Positions 51,054 to 61,378 of a stretch of 63,840 nucleotides of DNA are shown piece by piece; the stretch's first letter is position 1; each line of letters starts with the position of its first letter. The position numbers and the translations under genes were made by a program. Where the stretch lies: positions 1 to 63,840 of the forward strand of contig NZ_NJAK01000003.1 of NCBI RefSeq assembly GCF_002632755.1, in the 5' to 3' direction. The DNA comes from Xenorhabdus ishibashii. GTDB taxonomy: Bacteria > Pseudomonadota > Gammaproteobacteria > Enterobacterales > Enterobacteriaceae. Below the pieces are notes generated by a model. The model was not told where the DNA came from. It worked only from the letters and a program-made list of their open reading frames with translations, and did no database searches.

Positions 51054-52400
51054 ATGTCAAAAAACATTAATTCTTTTATCAAGAAGAATCAGCAAAAATT
51101 ATTAACTGCCATTGGGATTGCTCTAGTTGTTGTTGTGACATCTATTTACTACATCAATAAAAAAATGACAGAAGACGCAACGGTACAATCTGAACCTCAA
51201 TATGAAGACGAGTCAATTATAGAACCTAATTTAACGGGTGCTGTTCAAAATACTTTTAATAGTCGTGTTGATTCACAAGTCCTGACTGACTCACAAACAG
51301 TTGCTAGGGAAAGTCAACAAGCAGTAAAAGAATTAACAAAAGAATTTCAAGGATTAAAAACGCATTTAGATAAAAAAGATCGTGAAATCAATACGCTTAA
51401 ACAAAAAATAGAAGAATTAGAAAAAGGCAATCACACGAATAGTACGACTAACCAAAGTCAACAACCTGCAACTAATAATGATAGCTCTACGATAGAACGT
51501 ATAGGTGAGGGGCAATATGGGATCAGTGGGAGGCAGGTTAGCTACAGTGCGCCAAAACCTATACAGGGATTACTTGAAACTCAAAATTTTACCTACAGTC
51601 AGAAAGAAACAAAGAAAAAGGAAAAATATTACATTCCTTCGGGTGCATTCTCTAATGCCATTGTTTTAGAAGGGGTAGATGCTAACGCTGCTGTTACAGC
51701 AAAAGAAACGGATATGTCTCCGATGCAATTTAAACTAACTGGTTTATTACATTTACCACAAAATAAAAAACTGGATAAATTTAACGGCTGTTTTGTTACG
51801 GCAGGAGCTTATGGCGATATATCGAGTGAACGGGCTATTCCTCGATTACAACGACTATCTTGTGTTATCAATGATAAGCATATTGATATGGCGGTAAAAG
51901 GTCACGTTTCATTCTATGGAAAAAACGGAATTAAAGGTACTCCTGTTATGAGAAACGGGCAAGTCTTAGGCTTGGCCTTTACGTCTGGTGCATTAGGGAG
52001 CATTGGTAGTGCAGTATCTCAAATTGGTTCAACTTCTGTCGGCATTGGCGCAGAACATACTATATCTGCGGGTGAGGTTGCTCAACAAGCCGCCGGAAAA
52101 GGCGTACAAAGTGCTGCAAATAAATTAGCTGATTATTACATTGCCTTAGCTGAACAATATCATCCGATTATACCGATTGGTGCTGCTAACCGCGTTGAAG
52201 TCGTGTTTCAAGAGGGATTTTGGGCTGAATTCTTGGAAGATCAAGAAAGCGAAGATGAAATACAGCCAGAAGTTAATAAGCAGGCATCGCAGGAGTATCA
52301 GGATAACTCAGATTTACCCCCTGAATTAGTTAATCAATTGGGTGCTATAACAAATGGCAATCTTGGTGAGTTCGTTGCACCGAATAATAAGAGTCAATAA
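51054..52400 (+). CDS. traB: TraB (VirB10-like) core-complex protein
   Basis: 448 residues (F 475). An inner-membrane segment (about 17-36), a coiled coil (about 85-125), a Ser/Thr/Asn/Gln-rich linker and a C-terminal VirB10 domain with YIPSGAFSNAIVLEGVDANA, FNGCFVTAGAYGDISSERA and NRVEVVFQEGFWAEF. It bridges both membranes. Confidence 0.95.
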   Translation: MSKNINSFIKKNQQKLLTAIGIALVVVVTSIYYINKKMTEDATVQSEPQYEDESIIEPNLTGAVQNTFNSRVDSQVLTDSQTVARESQQAVKELTKEFQGLKTHLDKKDREINTLKQKIEELEKGNHTNSTTNQSQQPATNNDSSTIERIGEGQYGISGRQVSYSAPKPIQGLLETQNFTYSQKETKKKEKYYIPSGAFSNAIVLEGVDANAAVTAKETDMSPMQFKLTGLLHLPQNKKLDKFNGCFVTAGAYGDISSERAIPRLQRLSCVINDKHIDMAVKGHVSFYGKNGIKGTPVMRNGQVLGLAFTSGALGSIGSAVSQIGSTSVGIGAEHTISAGEVAQQAAGKGVQSAANKLADYYIALAEQYHPIIPIGAANRVEVVFQEGFWAEFLEDQESEDEIQPEVNKQASQEYQDNSDLPPELVNQLGAITNGNLGEFVAPNNKSQ

Positions 52401-52402
52401 TC

Positions 52403-52993
52403 ATGAATAAATTATTAATAGCCATTATCCCTGTTATGTTATCTGGCTGTGCAGGAATGAATAGTGAATTTGAATTTAATAAACCCGCGAAAGACTCAGG
52501 TTATTGGATGCAACAAGCCGATGAAATGACAGATGTAACAAATAGTCACTTTACCAGCCAATCGAGTGTTAATAATAGCGGTATGGGAAAGTTTAATTTA
52601 GCCAACTATAAACTTATTAACATTACAAATATTACTTTACCAATTAAGTTTGTTAACGAAACGGTGAATATTTTTCGTCCCACATTAACTCCGATTAAAA
52701 GTAACGATAAATGGATAAAATCAAAACCTATCGCACTTGAGAGAACATCGACAATCACCCCAACGACAAGCACGATAGAACAGACACCAACGGTGACAAC
52801 TATTTCAAGCGTGAATAATGTTGCTAATTGTACTCAAAAACGATGTTACCAAGAAGCGGGAGAACCCTTTACAACCCCAGCTCGAATTCAGCGAGTATGG
52901 CTAGCACCGTATGTTTCGCCTGACAGTAATGTTCATGTGGGTGAAATCGTCTATTTCGTGAGTGAAGAATCTAATTGGTATGGGGTGAAATAG
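52403..52993 (+). CDS. traV: TraV core-complex lipoprotein
   Basis: 196 residues (F 171). A lipoprotein signal (LSGC, Cys at about 16). GMNSEFEFNKPAKDSGYWMQ is family-typical, then a Thr-rich linker and a C-terminal RIQRVWLAPYVSPDSNVHVG block. It forms the outer-membrane ring with TraK and TraB. Confidence 0.92.
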   Translation: MNKLLIAIIPVMLSGCAGMNSEFEFNKPAKDSGYWMQQADEMTDVTNSHFTSQSSVNNSGMGKFNLANYKLINITNITLPIKFVNETVNIFRPTLTPIKSNDKWIKSKPIALERTSTITPTTSTIEQTPTVTTISSVNNVANCTQKRCYQEAGEPFTTPARIQRVWLAPYVSPDSNVHVGEIVYFVSEESNWYGVK

Positions 52994-52998
52994 ATATC

Positions 52999-55587
52999 AT
53001 GAAATTAGATGATATTAATATTTTAAAAATTATCAGTAATATTATTGGTGAGCGTGATACTTCATCAGAAACCGCTGATTATATGAAAGAACTTGATTAT
53101 CCGCATATCAGCGATTTGTTACCTTGTATTGGCTATGATACAGATACTGAGTTATTTTTTAACAAAAATTCATTGGGATTTATTATTGAAGCTCAACCGC
53201 TAATCGGTGCAAACGAGAAAATTGTTGAAAGTTTAGACAGGATATTTCAAAACAATATACCTAGAGATCGCTATTTACAACTAGTTTTATTAGGCAGTCA
53301 ATCCGTCAAAAGTGCCATTGAATTTGGTTTAAAAGATTTTTCATGGAAAGGATACCGGTCAGAAGAATGCAATGAATTAACCCGTTCTTTTTATTTTGAT
53401 GCCGCTCAAAACACATTCAGGAATGCCGCCGATCATGCATTAACCCTACGTGATTATCGATTATTTTTCGTTTATTCGCAGCCTGTTAAACGGGCTGATG
53501 AAATGGAAATTATGAAAATAAGAGAAGTCAGACGTTCCCTTCTGAGTGGGTTAACCAGTAACAGTATTCATTGTCAAACTATCAACGTGAATATTTTTTG
53601 TGGATTAATGCGCGAAATCGTCAATTTTGAATTTGGTAAGCTCTCTGATTATTCACATGATTATCGCAATGATCGTTATTTAAACAAACAAGTTGTTGAT
53701 AGAGGAACACAATACCTTGTAAAGCATAATTATATTGAGATATCGACCAATAATAAACGGGGAGAACGTCAAAAAACACGCTCAGTATCAATGCATCTTG
53801 ATGCAAATCCGAGTGAACATTATTTATGGCAAAACGGTAATATCATTGCTGATTTAATGAACCCCGACAGAGGGATCACTTATCCGTTTATCATGACAAT
53901 GACGTTACTAACCGAAGATCAGCAAAAAAGCACTGGTGAAGCTAACGCAAAGTTTTTGGGACTAGAAAAGAAAGCGCATTCGTCTTTTGCTAAGTTTGTG
54001 CCCGGCACAAAAAAAGAATTTGAAGAGTGGAAAAAACTCAGAATGAACCTGCTAAGTGGTAACACTGCCATTAGTCAGTATCATGTGGGTATTCGATTTT
54101 TTTGTCCTGATGATGATGATTTAATGTCTAGAGAGACTGAAAAGATTACTAAATCTTTTGAGAATCAGGGCTTAAAAATGATACGAAGCGACTTTATGCA
54201 ATTAAGGGGTTTTCTGTCCACGATCCCTTTTGCTATATCAGATGATCCCAAATTGTGGAAGGACTTTTATACAACAGGTGCAATACTTCGGGCAGAAACA
54301 TACCAAGCTGTAAACTTACTTCCTATCATTGCCGATAATAAATTAAGCCGTGCGGGTATTTTGCTTCCAAGCTATCGTAACCAGCTCGCGTTCCTTGATA
54401 TTTTTGATGAGGATTTACCGAATACTAATTTTAATTGGTTTGAATCGGGAACGTCTGGTGCGGGTAAATCGGTAGTTTCTCAGGCTATCGGGCGTCAGGT
54501 TCTTGATAGAAACGGCATGTTATCTATTTATGATATCGGGGATTCTTACAAAGCATTTTGTCATAGCATGGGAGGAACTTATATCAATGGTTCTACATTA
54601 CGTTTTAATCCCTTTGCGAATATTACAGATATCAGAATGAATGCTGAACGTATCAGAGATCAATTAAGTATTCTGGCAAGCCCTAACGGAATATTAGATG
54701 AAGTCCACGAAGCCTTAATTCTTGATGCTATTATCGAGCAATTCCCTCATTATCAGCAAGATATGCGGATTGATCATGTAGTAGATTATTTAAATACACA
54801 CAGAAATAAAATTCATGCTCAACAAGCAACAAAAATCACTGACCGGATTGATGAAATTGTATATTTATTGAATAAATACACTACAAAGGGTATCTATGGA
54901 CATTATTTTAATTCAAGTGACCCAACATTAAAAGATGATATGCAATTCGTTGTGACAGAACTGGGCGACCTGAGAGCAAACGGTGATCTGTTAATGGCGG
55001 TTTTATTTACACTGATGATTTGGTCTGAAAACATGATGTACCGGACTGAACGTAGTCTGAGGAAAATGAATATTATTGATGAGGGATGGAAACTACTCAG
55101 CGGTTCAAATCCAAAAATAAGAATGTTTATTGAAGAAGGCTATCGAACAGCCCGACGTCATAATGGTTCATTCGGTACAGTAACACAGTCAATTAGTGAT
55201 AAAAATTTGAGTACGGCTGCATTAGCCGCTTATGATAATAGCAGTTTTAAATTTACATTAATGCAAGATGCAAAATCATTTGCAACATTTAAACAAAAAG
55301 AACCTGATACATTTAGTGATTATGAATTCGATTTAATTAAAAAATTTCCGCCCGCTAAAAGAGTTGGTTATAGCTCCTTATTAGTTAACGTTGGAGAATA
55401 CAGTAGTTTTCATCGTTTAATGCTAGATCCATTAACGAATGAATTATTTTCATCAAAAGGTGATGATTTTACCTATAGGGAAAGAAGATTATCAGAAGGT
55501 GCTGATATTAAAGATATTTTATTTGAAATGGTAGACGCAAAAAGAGGTGAGTTTGTTAATTATTTAAGGGGCAAACATTATGAATAA
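52999..55587 (+). CDS. traC: TraC (VirB4-like) assembly ATPase
   Basis: 862 residues (F 875). It begins MKLDDINILKIISNIIGERD. The Walker A SGTSGAGKSVVSQ is near residue 485 and Walker B MNIIDEGWKLL near 690, with GYRTARRHNGSFGTVTQS after it, all typical of VirB4/TraC. It powers pilus assembly at the inner membrane. The ATG at 52999 follows the traV stop by five bases; an in-frame TTG at 52975 is less likely. Confidence 0.95.
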   Translation: MKLDDINILKIISNIIGERDTSSETADYMKELDYPHISDLLPCIGYDTDTELFFNKNSLGFIIEAQPLIGANEKIVESLDRIFQNNIPRDRYLQLVLLGSQSVKSAIEFGLKDFSWKGYRSEECNELTRSFYFDAAQNTFRNAADHALTLRDYRLFFVYSQPVKRADEMEIMKIREVRRSLLSGLTSNSIHCQTINVNIFCGLMREIVNFEFGKLSDYSHDYRNDRYLNKQVVDRGTQYLVKHNYIEISTNNKRGERQKTRSVSMHLDANPSEHYLWQNGNIIADLMNPDRGITYPFIMTMTLLTEDQQKSTGEANAKFLGLEKKAHSSFAKFVPGTKKEFEEWKKLRMNLLSGNTAISQYHVGIRFFCPDDDDLMSRETEKITKSFENQGLKMIRSDFMQLRGFLSTIPFAISDDPKLWKDFYTTGAILRAETYQAVNLLPIIADNKLSRAGILLPSYRNQLAFLDIFDEDLPNTNFNWFESGTSGAGKSVVSQAIGRQVLDRNGMLSIYDIGDSYKAFCHSMGGTYINGSTLRFNPFANITDIRMNAERIRDQLSILASPNGILDEVHEALILDAIIEQFPHYQQDMRIDHVVDYLNTHRNKIHAQQATKITDRIDEIVYLLNKYTTKGIYGHYFNSSDPTLKDDMQFVVTELGDLRANGDLLMAVLFTLMIWSENMMYRTERSLRKMNIIDEGWKLLSGSNPKIRMFIEEGYRTARRHNGSFGTVTQSISDKNLSTAALAAYDNSSFKFTLMQDAKSFATFKQKEPDTFSDYEFDLIKKFPPAKRVGYSSLLVNVGEYSSFHRLMLDPLTNELFSSKGDDFTYRERRLSEGADIKDILFEMVDAKRGEFVNYLRGKHYE

Positions 55588-55933
55588 AAAAATGATAGTG
55601 ATTACACTCACATTAAATAGCCTTATATCGCTAATCAGTATTGGGGTTGCTCTTTATCTTTATCTCAATATCCCAAAATTTGTTAGTTTTGATATGAAAA
55701 ACACAACTGACACATTTTTAAATCAAATGGCTAAATTAGATATTTCAAGTGAAGAACAGAAAGCGATGATGAAGAAATATGAGCGTAGCATTCATAGTGT
55801 TATTAATGAGCAATACAGTGAAAATAACACAATCGTTTTTGTTAAAGGTGCAGTCATGAGTAAGATAAATGATGAAACGCCAAAAATTAAAACGAAATTA
55901 GTCAGTAAAATGAAAGAGGGTAATAATGAATAA
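55580..55933 (+). CDS. trbI: TrbI pilus retraction-associated protein
   Basis: 117 residues (F 128). One N-terminal membrane segment (about 8-30) and a helical periplasmic part ending KGAVMSKINDETPKIKTKL. It overlaps traC and traW by eight bases each, so coupled translation is likely. In F, TrbI affects pilus length. Confidence 0.85.
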   Translation: MNKKMIVITLTLNSLISLISIGVALYLYLNIPKFVSFDMKNTTDTFLNQMAKLDISSEEQKAMMKKYERSIHSVINEQYSENNTIVFVKGAVMSKINDETPKIKTKLVSKMKEGNNE

Positions 55934-56549
55934 AAAAATTATTGTCGTCACTTTTTTTTTAACATTTTCATGTTCTGCCCTAGCTAAAGAGCTAGGGGCT
56001 GTTGGTAATGTATGGAAAATAAAAGAAAGAAATCTTACTACCGTCATGCAAGAGCGTTTAGCTAAAAAATTTGAAAATAAGTCAGAAGAAGAAATACAAG
56101 ATGAGCTAAGAAAACGGGTTGAGGAAAGAGCGATAAGGCCGGATCGTGTTGAAGGTATTACCAAAGCAACCAAAACAGTAATAAAATATTTTGACCCGTC
56201 TTTTACGGTCACAAAAGATTTAACCGATCATAACGGCGTTGTATTTGCGAGGAAAGGGCAGATATTCAATCCGTTTGATATGAGTGGTTTTACACAAACC
56301 TTAATTTTTATTGATGGTGATGATATAGAACAACTTAATTGGGTGAATAATTTTAAACCTAAAACATTGCGTTCAAAAATAATTTTAGTCAACGGGAATA
56401 TCAAAGATACCGAAACGCAATTAAAGAAAAAAGTTTATTTCGATCAATTAGGCGAATTAACAAAACGTTTTAATATTCAATATGTCCCCTCAATTATTGA
56501 ATCAGCGCCCGATGAAAAGAAACTTAAAATTACGGAGATAGGGCTATGA
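55926..56549 (+). CDS. traW: TraW periplasmic assembly protein
   Basis: 207 residues (F 210). Signal peptide to about 20 (SALA/KELG). It contains ELGAVGNVWKIKERNLTTVM, FDPSFTVTKDLTDHNGVVFA and GQIFNPFDMSGFTQTLIFID, all family blocks. It works with TraU and TrbC. Confidence 0.94.
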   Translation: MNKKIIVVTFFLTFSCSALAKELGAVGNVWKIKERNLTTVMQERLAKKFENKSEEEIQDELRKRVEERAIRPDRVEGITKATKTVIKYFDPSFTVTKDLTDHNGVVFARKGQIFNPFDMSGFTQTLIFIDGDDIEQLNWVNNFKPKTLRSKIILVNGNIKDTETQLKKKVYFDQLGELTKRFNIQYVPSIIESAPDEKKLKITEIGL

Positions 56550-57580
56550 AAAAACTCATCTCATTATTGGGTGTTATCATCACATTATTGTTTAGTCAAA
56601 AAGCTATAAGTGACAGTGTAAATACAAATAAAAGTAAAAATAAAGGTGCAATAGAGTGCGAAGGGCGATGGGTTAATCCTATTAAAGATATTTGCTGGAA
56701 GTGCATGTATCCTATGAGTATCGGAAGTGTCAAAGTCGGCGGGGGCAGTCAGGGATTAATGGATACACCTAACCCCAGCTCACCTATCCAGATTTGCCCT
56801 GTTCCCCCTCCTGTATTTAAACGAGTTGGCATTGCGATTGGGTTTTGGGAGCCGTTCGCTATAGCTGATGTGACTCGTGCCCCAGGTTGTATGGTTAACA
56901 TGGGGGGATTTGAGGTTTCTATCAAAAAGGTAGGAACAGGAAAAGCGACTAAAAACGCAGGAGATACGACAGGAACATTTTATCATGTTCATTGGTATAA
57001 ATACCCTCTAATTTCATGGCTGAATATTATTGATAGTGTCGCCTGTATGCAAGGGGGGCAATATGATATCGCCTATATGACTGAAATTGATCCTATGTGG
57101 AATGATGATGAACTTGCGTTATTTACTAATCCCGAAGCGATTGTTTTTGCTAATCCCATAGCACAACTCGCATGTGCAGCAGATGCTATTAGCTCAGAAA
57201 TAGGTATGCCACTAGATCCTTTATTCTGGTGTGCTGGTTCTCACGGTTCTGTCTATCCCTTTAGTGGCCACATTAATCATGAAAGCTCTGGTTTAAATAG
57301 CTCAATACTAATGACCGAGCGAATGAATTTTAAATTGCATCGTCAAGGGCTTATCATGGATTCCATCGGTGCAGATAGAGCCGTTTGTTTTGAATATCCT
57401 ACCCCTATTATTCCTAAAAGCCGTTATCGCTATCAAATGGTGAATACCATTCCTGATGCTAATCAATGCCATCCTTACGGGCGTAGTGTTTTACGTTGGC
57501 AACACGGAAAAGAATTACCCACAACGAAGAAAAACTATGGGTATGTTGTCTGGAAAAAGCGTAATTGTGTGATTTTGTAA
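56546..57580 (+). CDS. traU: TraU conjugation protein
   Basis: 344 residues (F 330). Signal peptide about 1-22; many Cys (CEGRWVNPIKDICWKCMYPM) that need disulfide formation by TrbB/DsbC. GFWEPFAIADVTRAPGCMVN and DPLFWCAGSHGSVYPFSGHI are diagnostic. It helps DNA transfer more than pilus formation in F. Confidence 0.96.
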   Translation: MKKLISLLGVIITLLFSQKAISDSVNTNKSKNKGAIECEGRWVNPIKDICWKCMYPMSIGSVKVGGGSQGLMDTPNPSSPIQICPVPPPVFKRVGIAIGFWEPFAIADVTRAPGCMVNMGGFEVSIKKVGTGKATKNAGDTTGTFYHVHWYKYPLISWLNIIDSVACMQGGQYDIAYMTEIDPMWNDDELALFTNPEAIVFANPIAQLACAADAISSEIGMPLDPLFWCAGSHGSVYPFSGHINHESSGLNSSILMTERMNFKLHRQGLIMDSIGADRAVCFEYPTPIIPKSRYRYQMVNTIPDANQCHPYGRSVLRWQHGKELPTTKKNYGYVVWKKRNCVIL

Positions 57581-57594
57581 TAGAAGGTGAAAAC

Positions 57595-58026
57595 ATGAAA
57601 AAATTATTTTTAGCCATCCTGATAAGTCTTTCAACCTCTTTTTCTTATGCGGATAATGAAACAGAATCACTGAATATGGAACAGAATAAAAACGAATTAG
57701 CTTATTTTTTATCCTCTTCTATTCCTGAAAAAACATTAGCATCATTAATTAAAGCCGCTGAAAATCAGGGGGTTCCTGTTTATTTTAATGGGTTAATTGA
57801 TGATAGTGTTGATAAAACAGCTAAATACATGTTGTATCTTGTACAAAAATATAAAATTCAAGGTGTTGAAATTGATCCTAATCGTTTTGAATATTATGGC
57901 GTAAAGGCTGTACCTGCATTAGTCAAACGTTGCGGTGAAGCATTCGATATTATTTATGGTTCGGGTTCGATTTTACAGTCTCTTTCTATTATTGATTCAG
58001 AAGGAGATTGCCGTTATGAAAAATAA
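57595..58026 (+). CDS. trbC: TrbC pilus assembly protein
   Basis: 143 residues from ATG 57595 (AAGGTG upstream); F TrbC is about 212, so the N-terminal part is shorter. Signal peptide about 1-20. YFLSSSIPEKTLASLIKAAE and YGVKAVPALVKRCGEAFDII are family blocks. It overlaps traN by eleven bases. Confidence 0.88.
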   Translation: MKKLFLAILISLSTSFSYADNETESLNMEQNKNELAYFLSSSIPEKTLASLIKAAENQGVPVYFNGLIDDSVDKTAKYMLYLVQKYKIQGVEIDPNRFEYYGVKAVPALVKRCGEAFDIIYGSGSILQSLSIIDSEGDCRYEK

Positions 58027-59980
58027 AATTTTTAAACTACTCATGTTATCTTCGTTAATTTGTGGCTATTCAACGATGAGTGCTGCTGATGCGATGCGTG
58101 ATGCCTCAAAAGAGGGGAGCAACCTCGGAAAATCATCCGTTAATCAAGCAAAATCAGCTATAACAGAATTTAATCCTGAAAAAGAATTAGAGGGTTTTAC
58201 CCGTAATCCTAGTGAAGTTAACTATCAAAAAAATGATGGGGGTTTAACTCAAGATGGAAATAAAGCCTTAGTTGATTCAGAATTAGGAAAGGCAGCCAGA
58301 GACAGTTTTATCAATAACCCAAAAGATAATATTTCATGGGATAGTGATATTATACAAAGCTCATTAAATATTAAAGAAAATGCGGCTGGTATTGTCAGTG
58401 GAACTGGAGAAAGTTGTGTTAAACAAACACAAAGTGAATCCTATTTTACTAATCATTTTTGTGAGAAAGAAGAAAACATCAGTGTTCCGTGTAGCAGAAA
58501 AGCCATTATAAAAGAAAACAAAAAAATGGTTAAAAAACAAAAAGAGATACAAAAGAAAATAAAATTGAATCTTATTGATAAGAGAGAGCGGGGGAGGTGG
58601 GGATGGATTTATAGTAAAATGTTTGAAGGGAGCTTTACTATACCTGATGAATACCAATTGAAATCTGTCAGAGTATATTCTGATAACGTTATTATACCCT
58701 ATAATAACAAATGCGGTTATAGTTACAATAGATACAGGATGGATGAATGTAAACGCTCCATTAATGAAGAATTTCACATATTGGGAAAAACATTACCTGT
58801 TGAGGTTGTTTATTATCCTAAATATAATCAAATTTGTTCTGGCGGTAAAAATGATAATTGTAGATCTGATTACTATGATGGTAAGGGAATAATAGACACT
58901 GCATTTGATATAGATAAAAAAATATCCGCAGGGGAAAAATTTGTCTTTACAAAAACGTCTCTGAATTATGAACGTATAAGAGAAGACAGTTTTGAAGCAA
59001 CAATAACCTTTGTTGTTGAATATGACGATATAGAAGCTGATCCGAAAATAGAATGGGTAGACACTTGCTCTATTGATAAAGGAAATGCAGTTAAAATCAA
59101 TGACGTATGTGTTGAGGAAGGAGGAATAAGAAGTATTATTTCTGGTGGGAAAGAGTATAGATTAAATTCGGAATGTTGGGCATATGCGGAAACATGGGAA
59201 ATAAATGGCGGTGATGATAATACCTGTGGGAAATATGAATCTAATCCTAATTGTACGGTAGGTGAACGTAAATGTTTACTCAAAGTGGGTAATGTCTGTA
59301 TTCATAATGAAATAAAATATCAATGCCAACATACAACGAAAACAGAAGGCTATGTATGCGGAAGTAAGTTCTTTTGTGATGATGGTTCATGTGTTGATAC
59401 TATCGGTAGTGAGAATAATGGATTTAATGAGGCGGTTAGTCAATTAGCCAGTATTTCTCAAGCGGGTAAAGAAATGGCGGGTTTCAATGAAGAAAATATG
59501 AAAGCCTTTTCAGGTAAGGCTATGCATTGTCGAAAAGCGGCGGCGGGTTTTAGCAATTGCTGTAAATCTGGTGGTTGGGGGAAAAAAGTAGGATTAGCAC
59601 ATTGTAATAGCGATGAAAACGCATTAGGAGAAGCTAAAGAAAAAAATATTGTTATTTCTGTTGGTACTTATTGTTCAAGAAAGGTTTTAGGTGCTTGCTT
59701 GCAGAAAAAAAGTTCATATTGTGTATTTGATAATAAACTAGCGCGTATTGTTCAAGCTCAGGGGCGTTCTGGTCAATTAGGCATTGGGTTTGGCAGTGCA
59801 AAAAATCCTGATTGCCGTGGTATAACCGTCAATGAACTACAGCGTTTACGTTTTGATCATATGGATTTTTCTGATTTTTATGAAGATTTACAGGGGAATT
59901 TAAAAATACCAGAACAAGACAAATTAATCAATGAAGTCAATCGTAGAATGCAAGAAAAATTTGAAGAAGGGAAGAAATAA
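58016..59980 (+). CDS. traN: TraN mating-pair stabilisation adhesin
   Basis: 654 residues (F 602) from ATG 58016 (AAGGAG upstream), inside the trbC end. Signal peptide to about 24. Cys-rich outer-membrane protein: the N-terminal domain holds family blocks, the middle (about 150-400) varies and decides receptor choice, and the C-terminal part has KAMHCRKAAAGFSNCCKSGG and CRGITVNELQRLRFDHMDFS. It binds the recipient's surface. Its stop shares a base with the traF ATG. Confidence 0.94.
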   Translation: MKNKIFKLLMLSSLICGYSTMSAADAMRDASKEGSNLGKSSVNQAKSAITEFNPEKELEGFTRNPSEVNYQKNDGGLTQDGNKALVDSELGKAARDSFINNPKDNISWDSDIIQSSLNIKENAAGIVSGTGESCVKQTQSESYFTNHFCEKEENISVPCSRKAIIKENKKMVKKQKEIQKKIKLNLIDKRERGRWGWIYSKMFEGSFTIPDEYQLKSVRVYSDNVIIPYNNKCGYSYNRYRMDECKRSINEEFHILGKTLPVEVVYYPKYNQICSGGKNDNCRSDYYDGKGIIDTAFDIDKKISAGEKFVFTKTSLNYERIREDSFEATITFVVEYDDIEADPKIEWVDTCSIDKGNAVKINDVCVEEGGIRSIISGGKEYRLNSECWAYAETWEINGGDDNTCGKYESNPNCTVGERKCLLKVGNVCIHNEIKYQCQHTTKTEGYVCGSKFFCDDGSCVDTIGSENNGFNEAVSQLASISQAGKEMAGFNEENMKAFSGKAMHCRKAAAGFSNCCKSGGWGKKVGLAHCNSDENALGEAKEKNIVISVGTYCSRKVLGACLQKKSSYCVFDNKLARIVQAQGRSGQLGIGFGSAKNPDCRGITVNELQRLRFDHMDFSDFYEDLQGNLKIPEQDKLINEVNRRMQEKFEEGKK

Positions 59981-60759
59981 TGAAGCATATTACGACAATG
60001 TTAATGGGGGTACTTATGACAATCAGTCAACAAAGTTTGGCTGATGTGAAAGGGAATGAATATCGTGATCCTGTAGGTTGGCAGTTTTACAATTTACCTG
60101 AAAAAAAAATAGAGAAAGAAAAAATCATTAAGTCTGTTCAACCAGAGATGAGCATGGAAGAAAAAGCAATGCGACAAATGAAAGCTGTTCAAAAGAAACT
60201 GGAGGAATCAAAGATAGTAGCAATCATGAATCCAACAACAACGAATATTGCTATCTATAAAACGTATCAAGATTTTTTTACAGAAAAAGCGAGTGTATTT
60301 TCATCTCAATGGGAGAAAACATTACTTGAGTATCCCCATTTGGACTACAACATTCAAAATTCACATTACAACGCTACAGCGACTATTAAAACAACAACCG
60401 AGCGACAAGCTCAGGCAAAAGCCGTTAAATTGGTTAATCAACAATACGGTATATTTTTTTTCTATCGTGGAGGTGAGCCTTTAGATAATCATCTGGCTAA
60501 AATTGTTAAAGAATTTAGCCAGCAATATGATTTGGCAATTATCCCCATCAGTGTAGATGGTAAAATTTCATCTGAATACCCTGATTCAAAAATTAACGAA
60601 GGGCAATTCGAAACGATGAAAGTAAAGTATTTACCCGCTGTTTTTTTAGTTGAGCCGAAAAAGGGAAATTTTAAACCACTATCTTATGGTTTCATTTCTC
60701 AAGATGATTTGGCTAGACGAGTTTTAAATGTAGTCACTGATTTTAAACCCAGAATATGA
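59980..60759 (+). CDS. traF: TraF thioredoxin-fold assembly protein
   Basis: 259 residues (F 247). Signal peptide about 1-21. GWQFYNLPEKKIEKEK near the start, then a thioredoxin-like C-terminal half (GIFFFYRGGEPLDNHLAKIV, YLPAVFLVEPKKG) without a CxxC, as in other TraF. Periplasmic. Confidence 0.93.
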   Translation: MKHITTMLMGVLMTISQQSLADVKGNEYRDPVGWQFYNLPEKKIEKEKIIKSVQPEMSMEEKAMRQMKAVQKKLEESKIVAIMNPTTTNIAIYKTYQDFFTEKASVFSSQWEKTLLEYPHLDYNIQNSHYNATATIKTTTERQAQAKAVKLVNQQYGIFFFYRGGEPLDNHLAKIVKEFSQQYDLAIIPISVDGKISSEYPDSKINEGQFETMKVKYLPAVFLVEPKKGNFKPLSYGFISQDDLARRVLNVVTDFKPRI

Positions 60760-60829
60760 TTGAAACATAAGCAAGGTGGAATTAAAATAAACAAGGGGCT
60801 TGTCTTAATTTTGTGGATGGGTGGATGAA

Positions 60830-61378
60830 ATGAAAAATAAAATAAATAAGATAATGATTGTTTTTGGTGTTTTGTTCTTTAACGTTAGTTATGCTTCAAC
60901 ACTTGATGAAATAAAAAACTTAGAATCACATAAAAATACAGGGGTAATAAAAGATAAAAATGTTAAATATGAAAAAAGAGAAAGAAATGTTGTTAAACTT
61001 TCAATAGGGAAAGAAATTGATATTTCAGATTGGCAAATTGTTCATTTCATAAAAAGTGATTGTCCTTACTGTCACCAATTTGATCCGACATTGAAAGCCA
61101 TTGCAGAAAATATTAAATTACCTGTTTTTGTTTTTAGTTTTGATGGGAAAGGAGATGCCTCTTTTCCGATTGCTTACCCTGTCAACGATGAAATCATTCG
61201 TACCTTTTTCGCGGAAATACCGCAAGCAACACCAACCTCATTTCTGGTCAACGTTAATACCCTTGTGACTGTTCCTTTGTCACAAGGGGCAATATCTGAA
61301 AATTCACTGCTACAGCGTTTAGATGAAAGCTTTATTTTGATTGATAAACTACAAAACGAGCAAGGGGTTATCAAATGA
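60830..61378 (+). CDS. trbB: TrbB disulfide isomerase
   Basis: 182 residues (F 179) from ATG 60830 with GGTGG upstream. Signal peptide about 1-22. The thioredoxin CxxC is SDCPYCHQF (about 83-91), then ATPTSFLVNVNT with cis-Pro. It helps fold Cys-rich TraU, TraN and TraH. Overlaps traH by four bases. Confidence 0.92.
   Translation: MKNKINKIMIVFGVLFFNVSYASTLDEIKNLESHKNTGVIKDKNVKYEKRERNVVKLSIGKEIDISDWQIVHFIKSDCPYCHQFDPTLKAIAENIKLPVFVFSFDGKGDASFPIAYPVNDEIIRTFFAEIPQATPTSFLVNVNTLVTVPLSQGAISENSLLQRLDESFILIDKLQNEQGVIK

Noticed and set aside
57935..58015. Longer N-terminus for TraN
   Set aside because: It lies wholly inside trbC and lacks a ribosome site. The ATG at 58016 has AAGGAG and a proper signal peptide.
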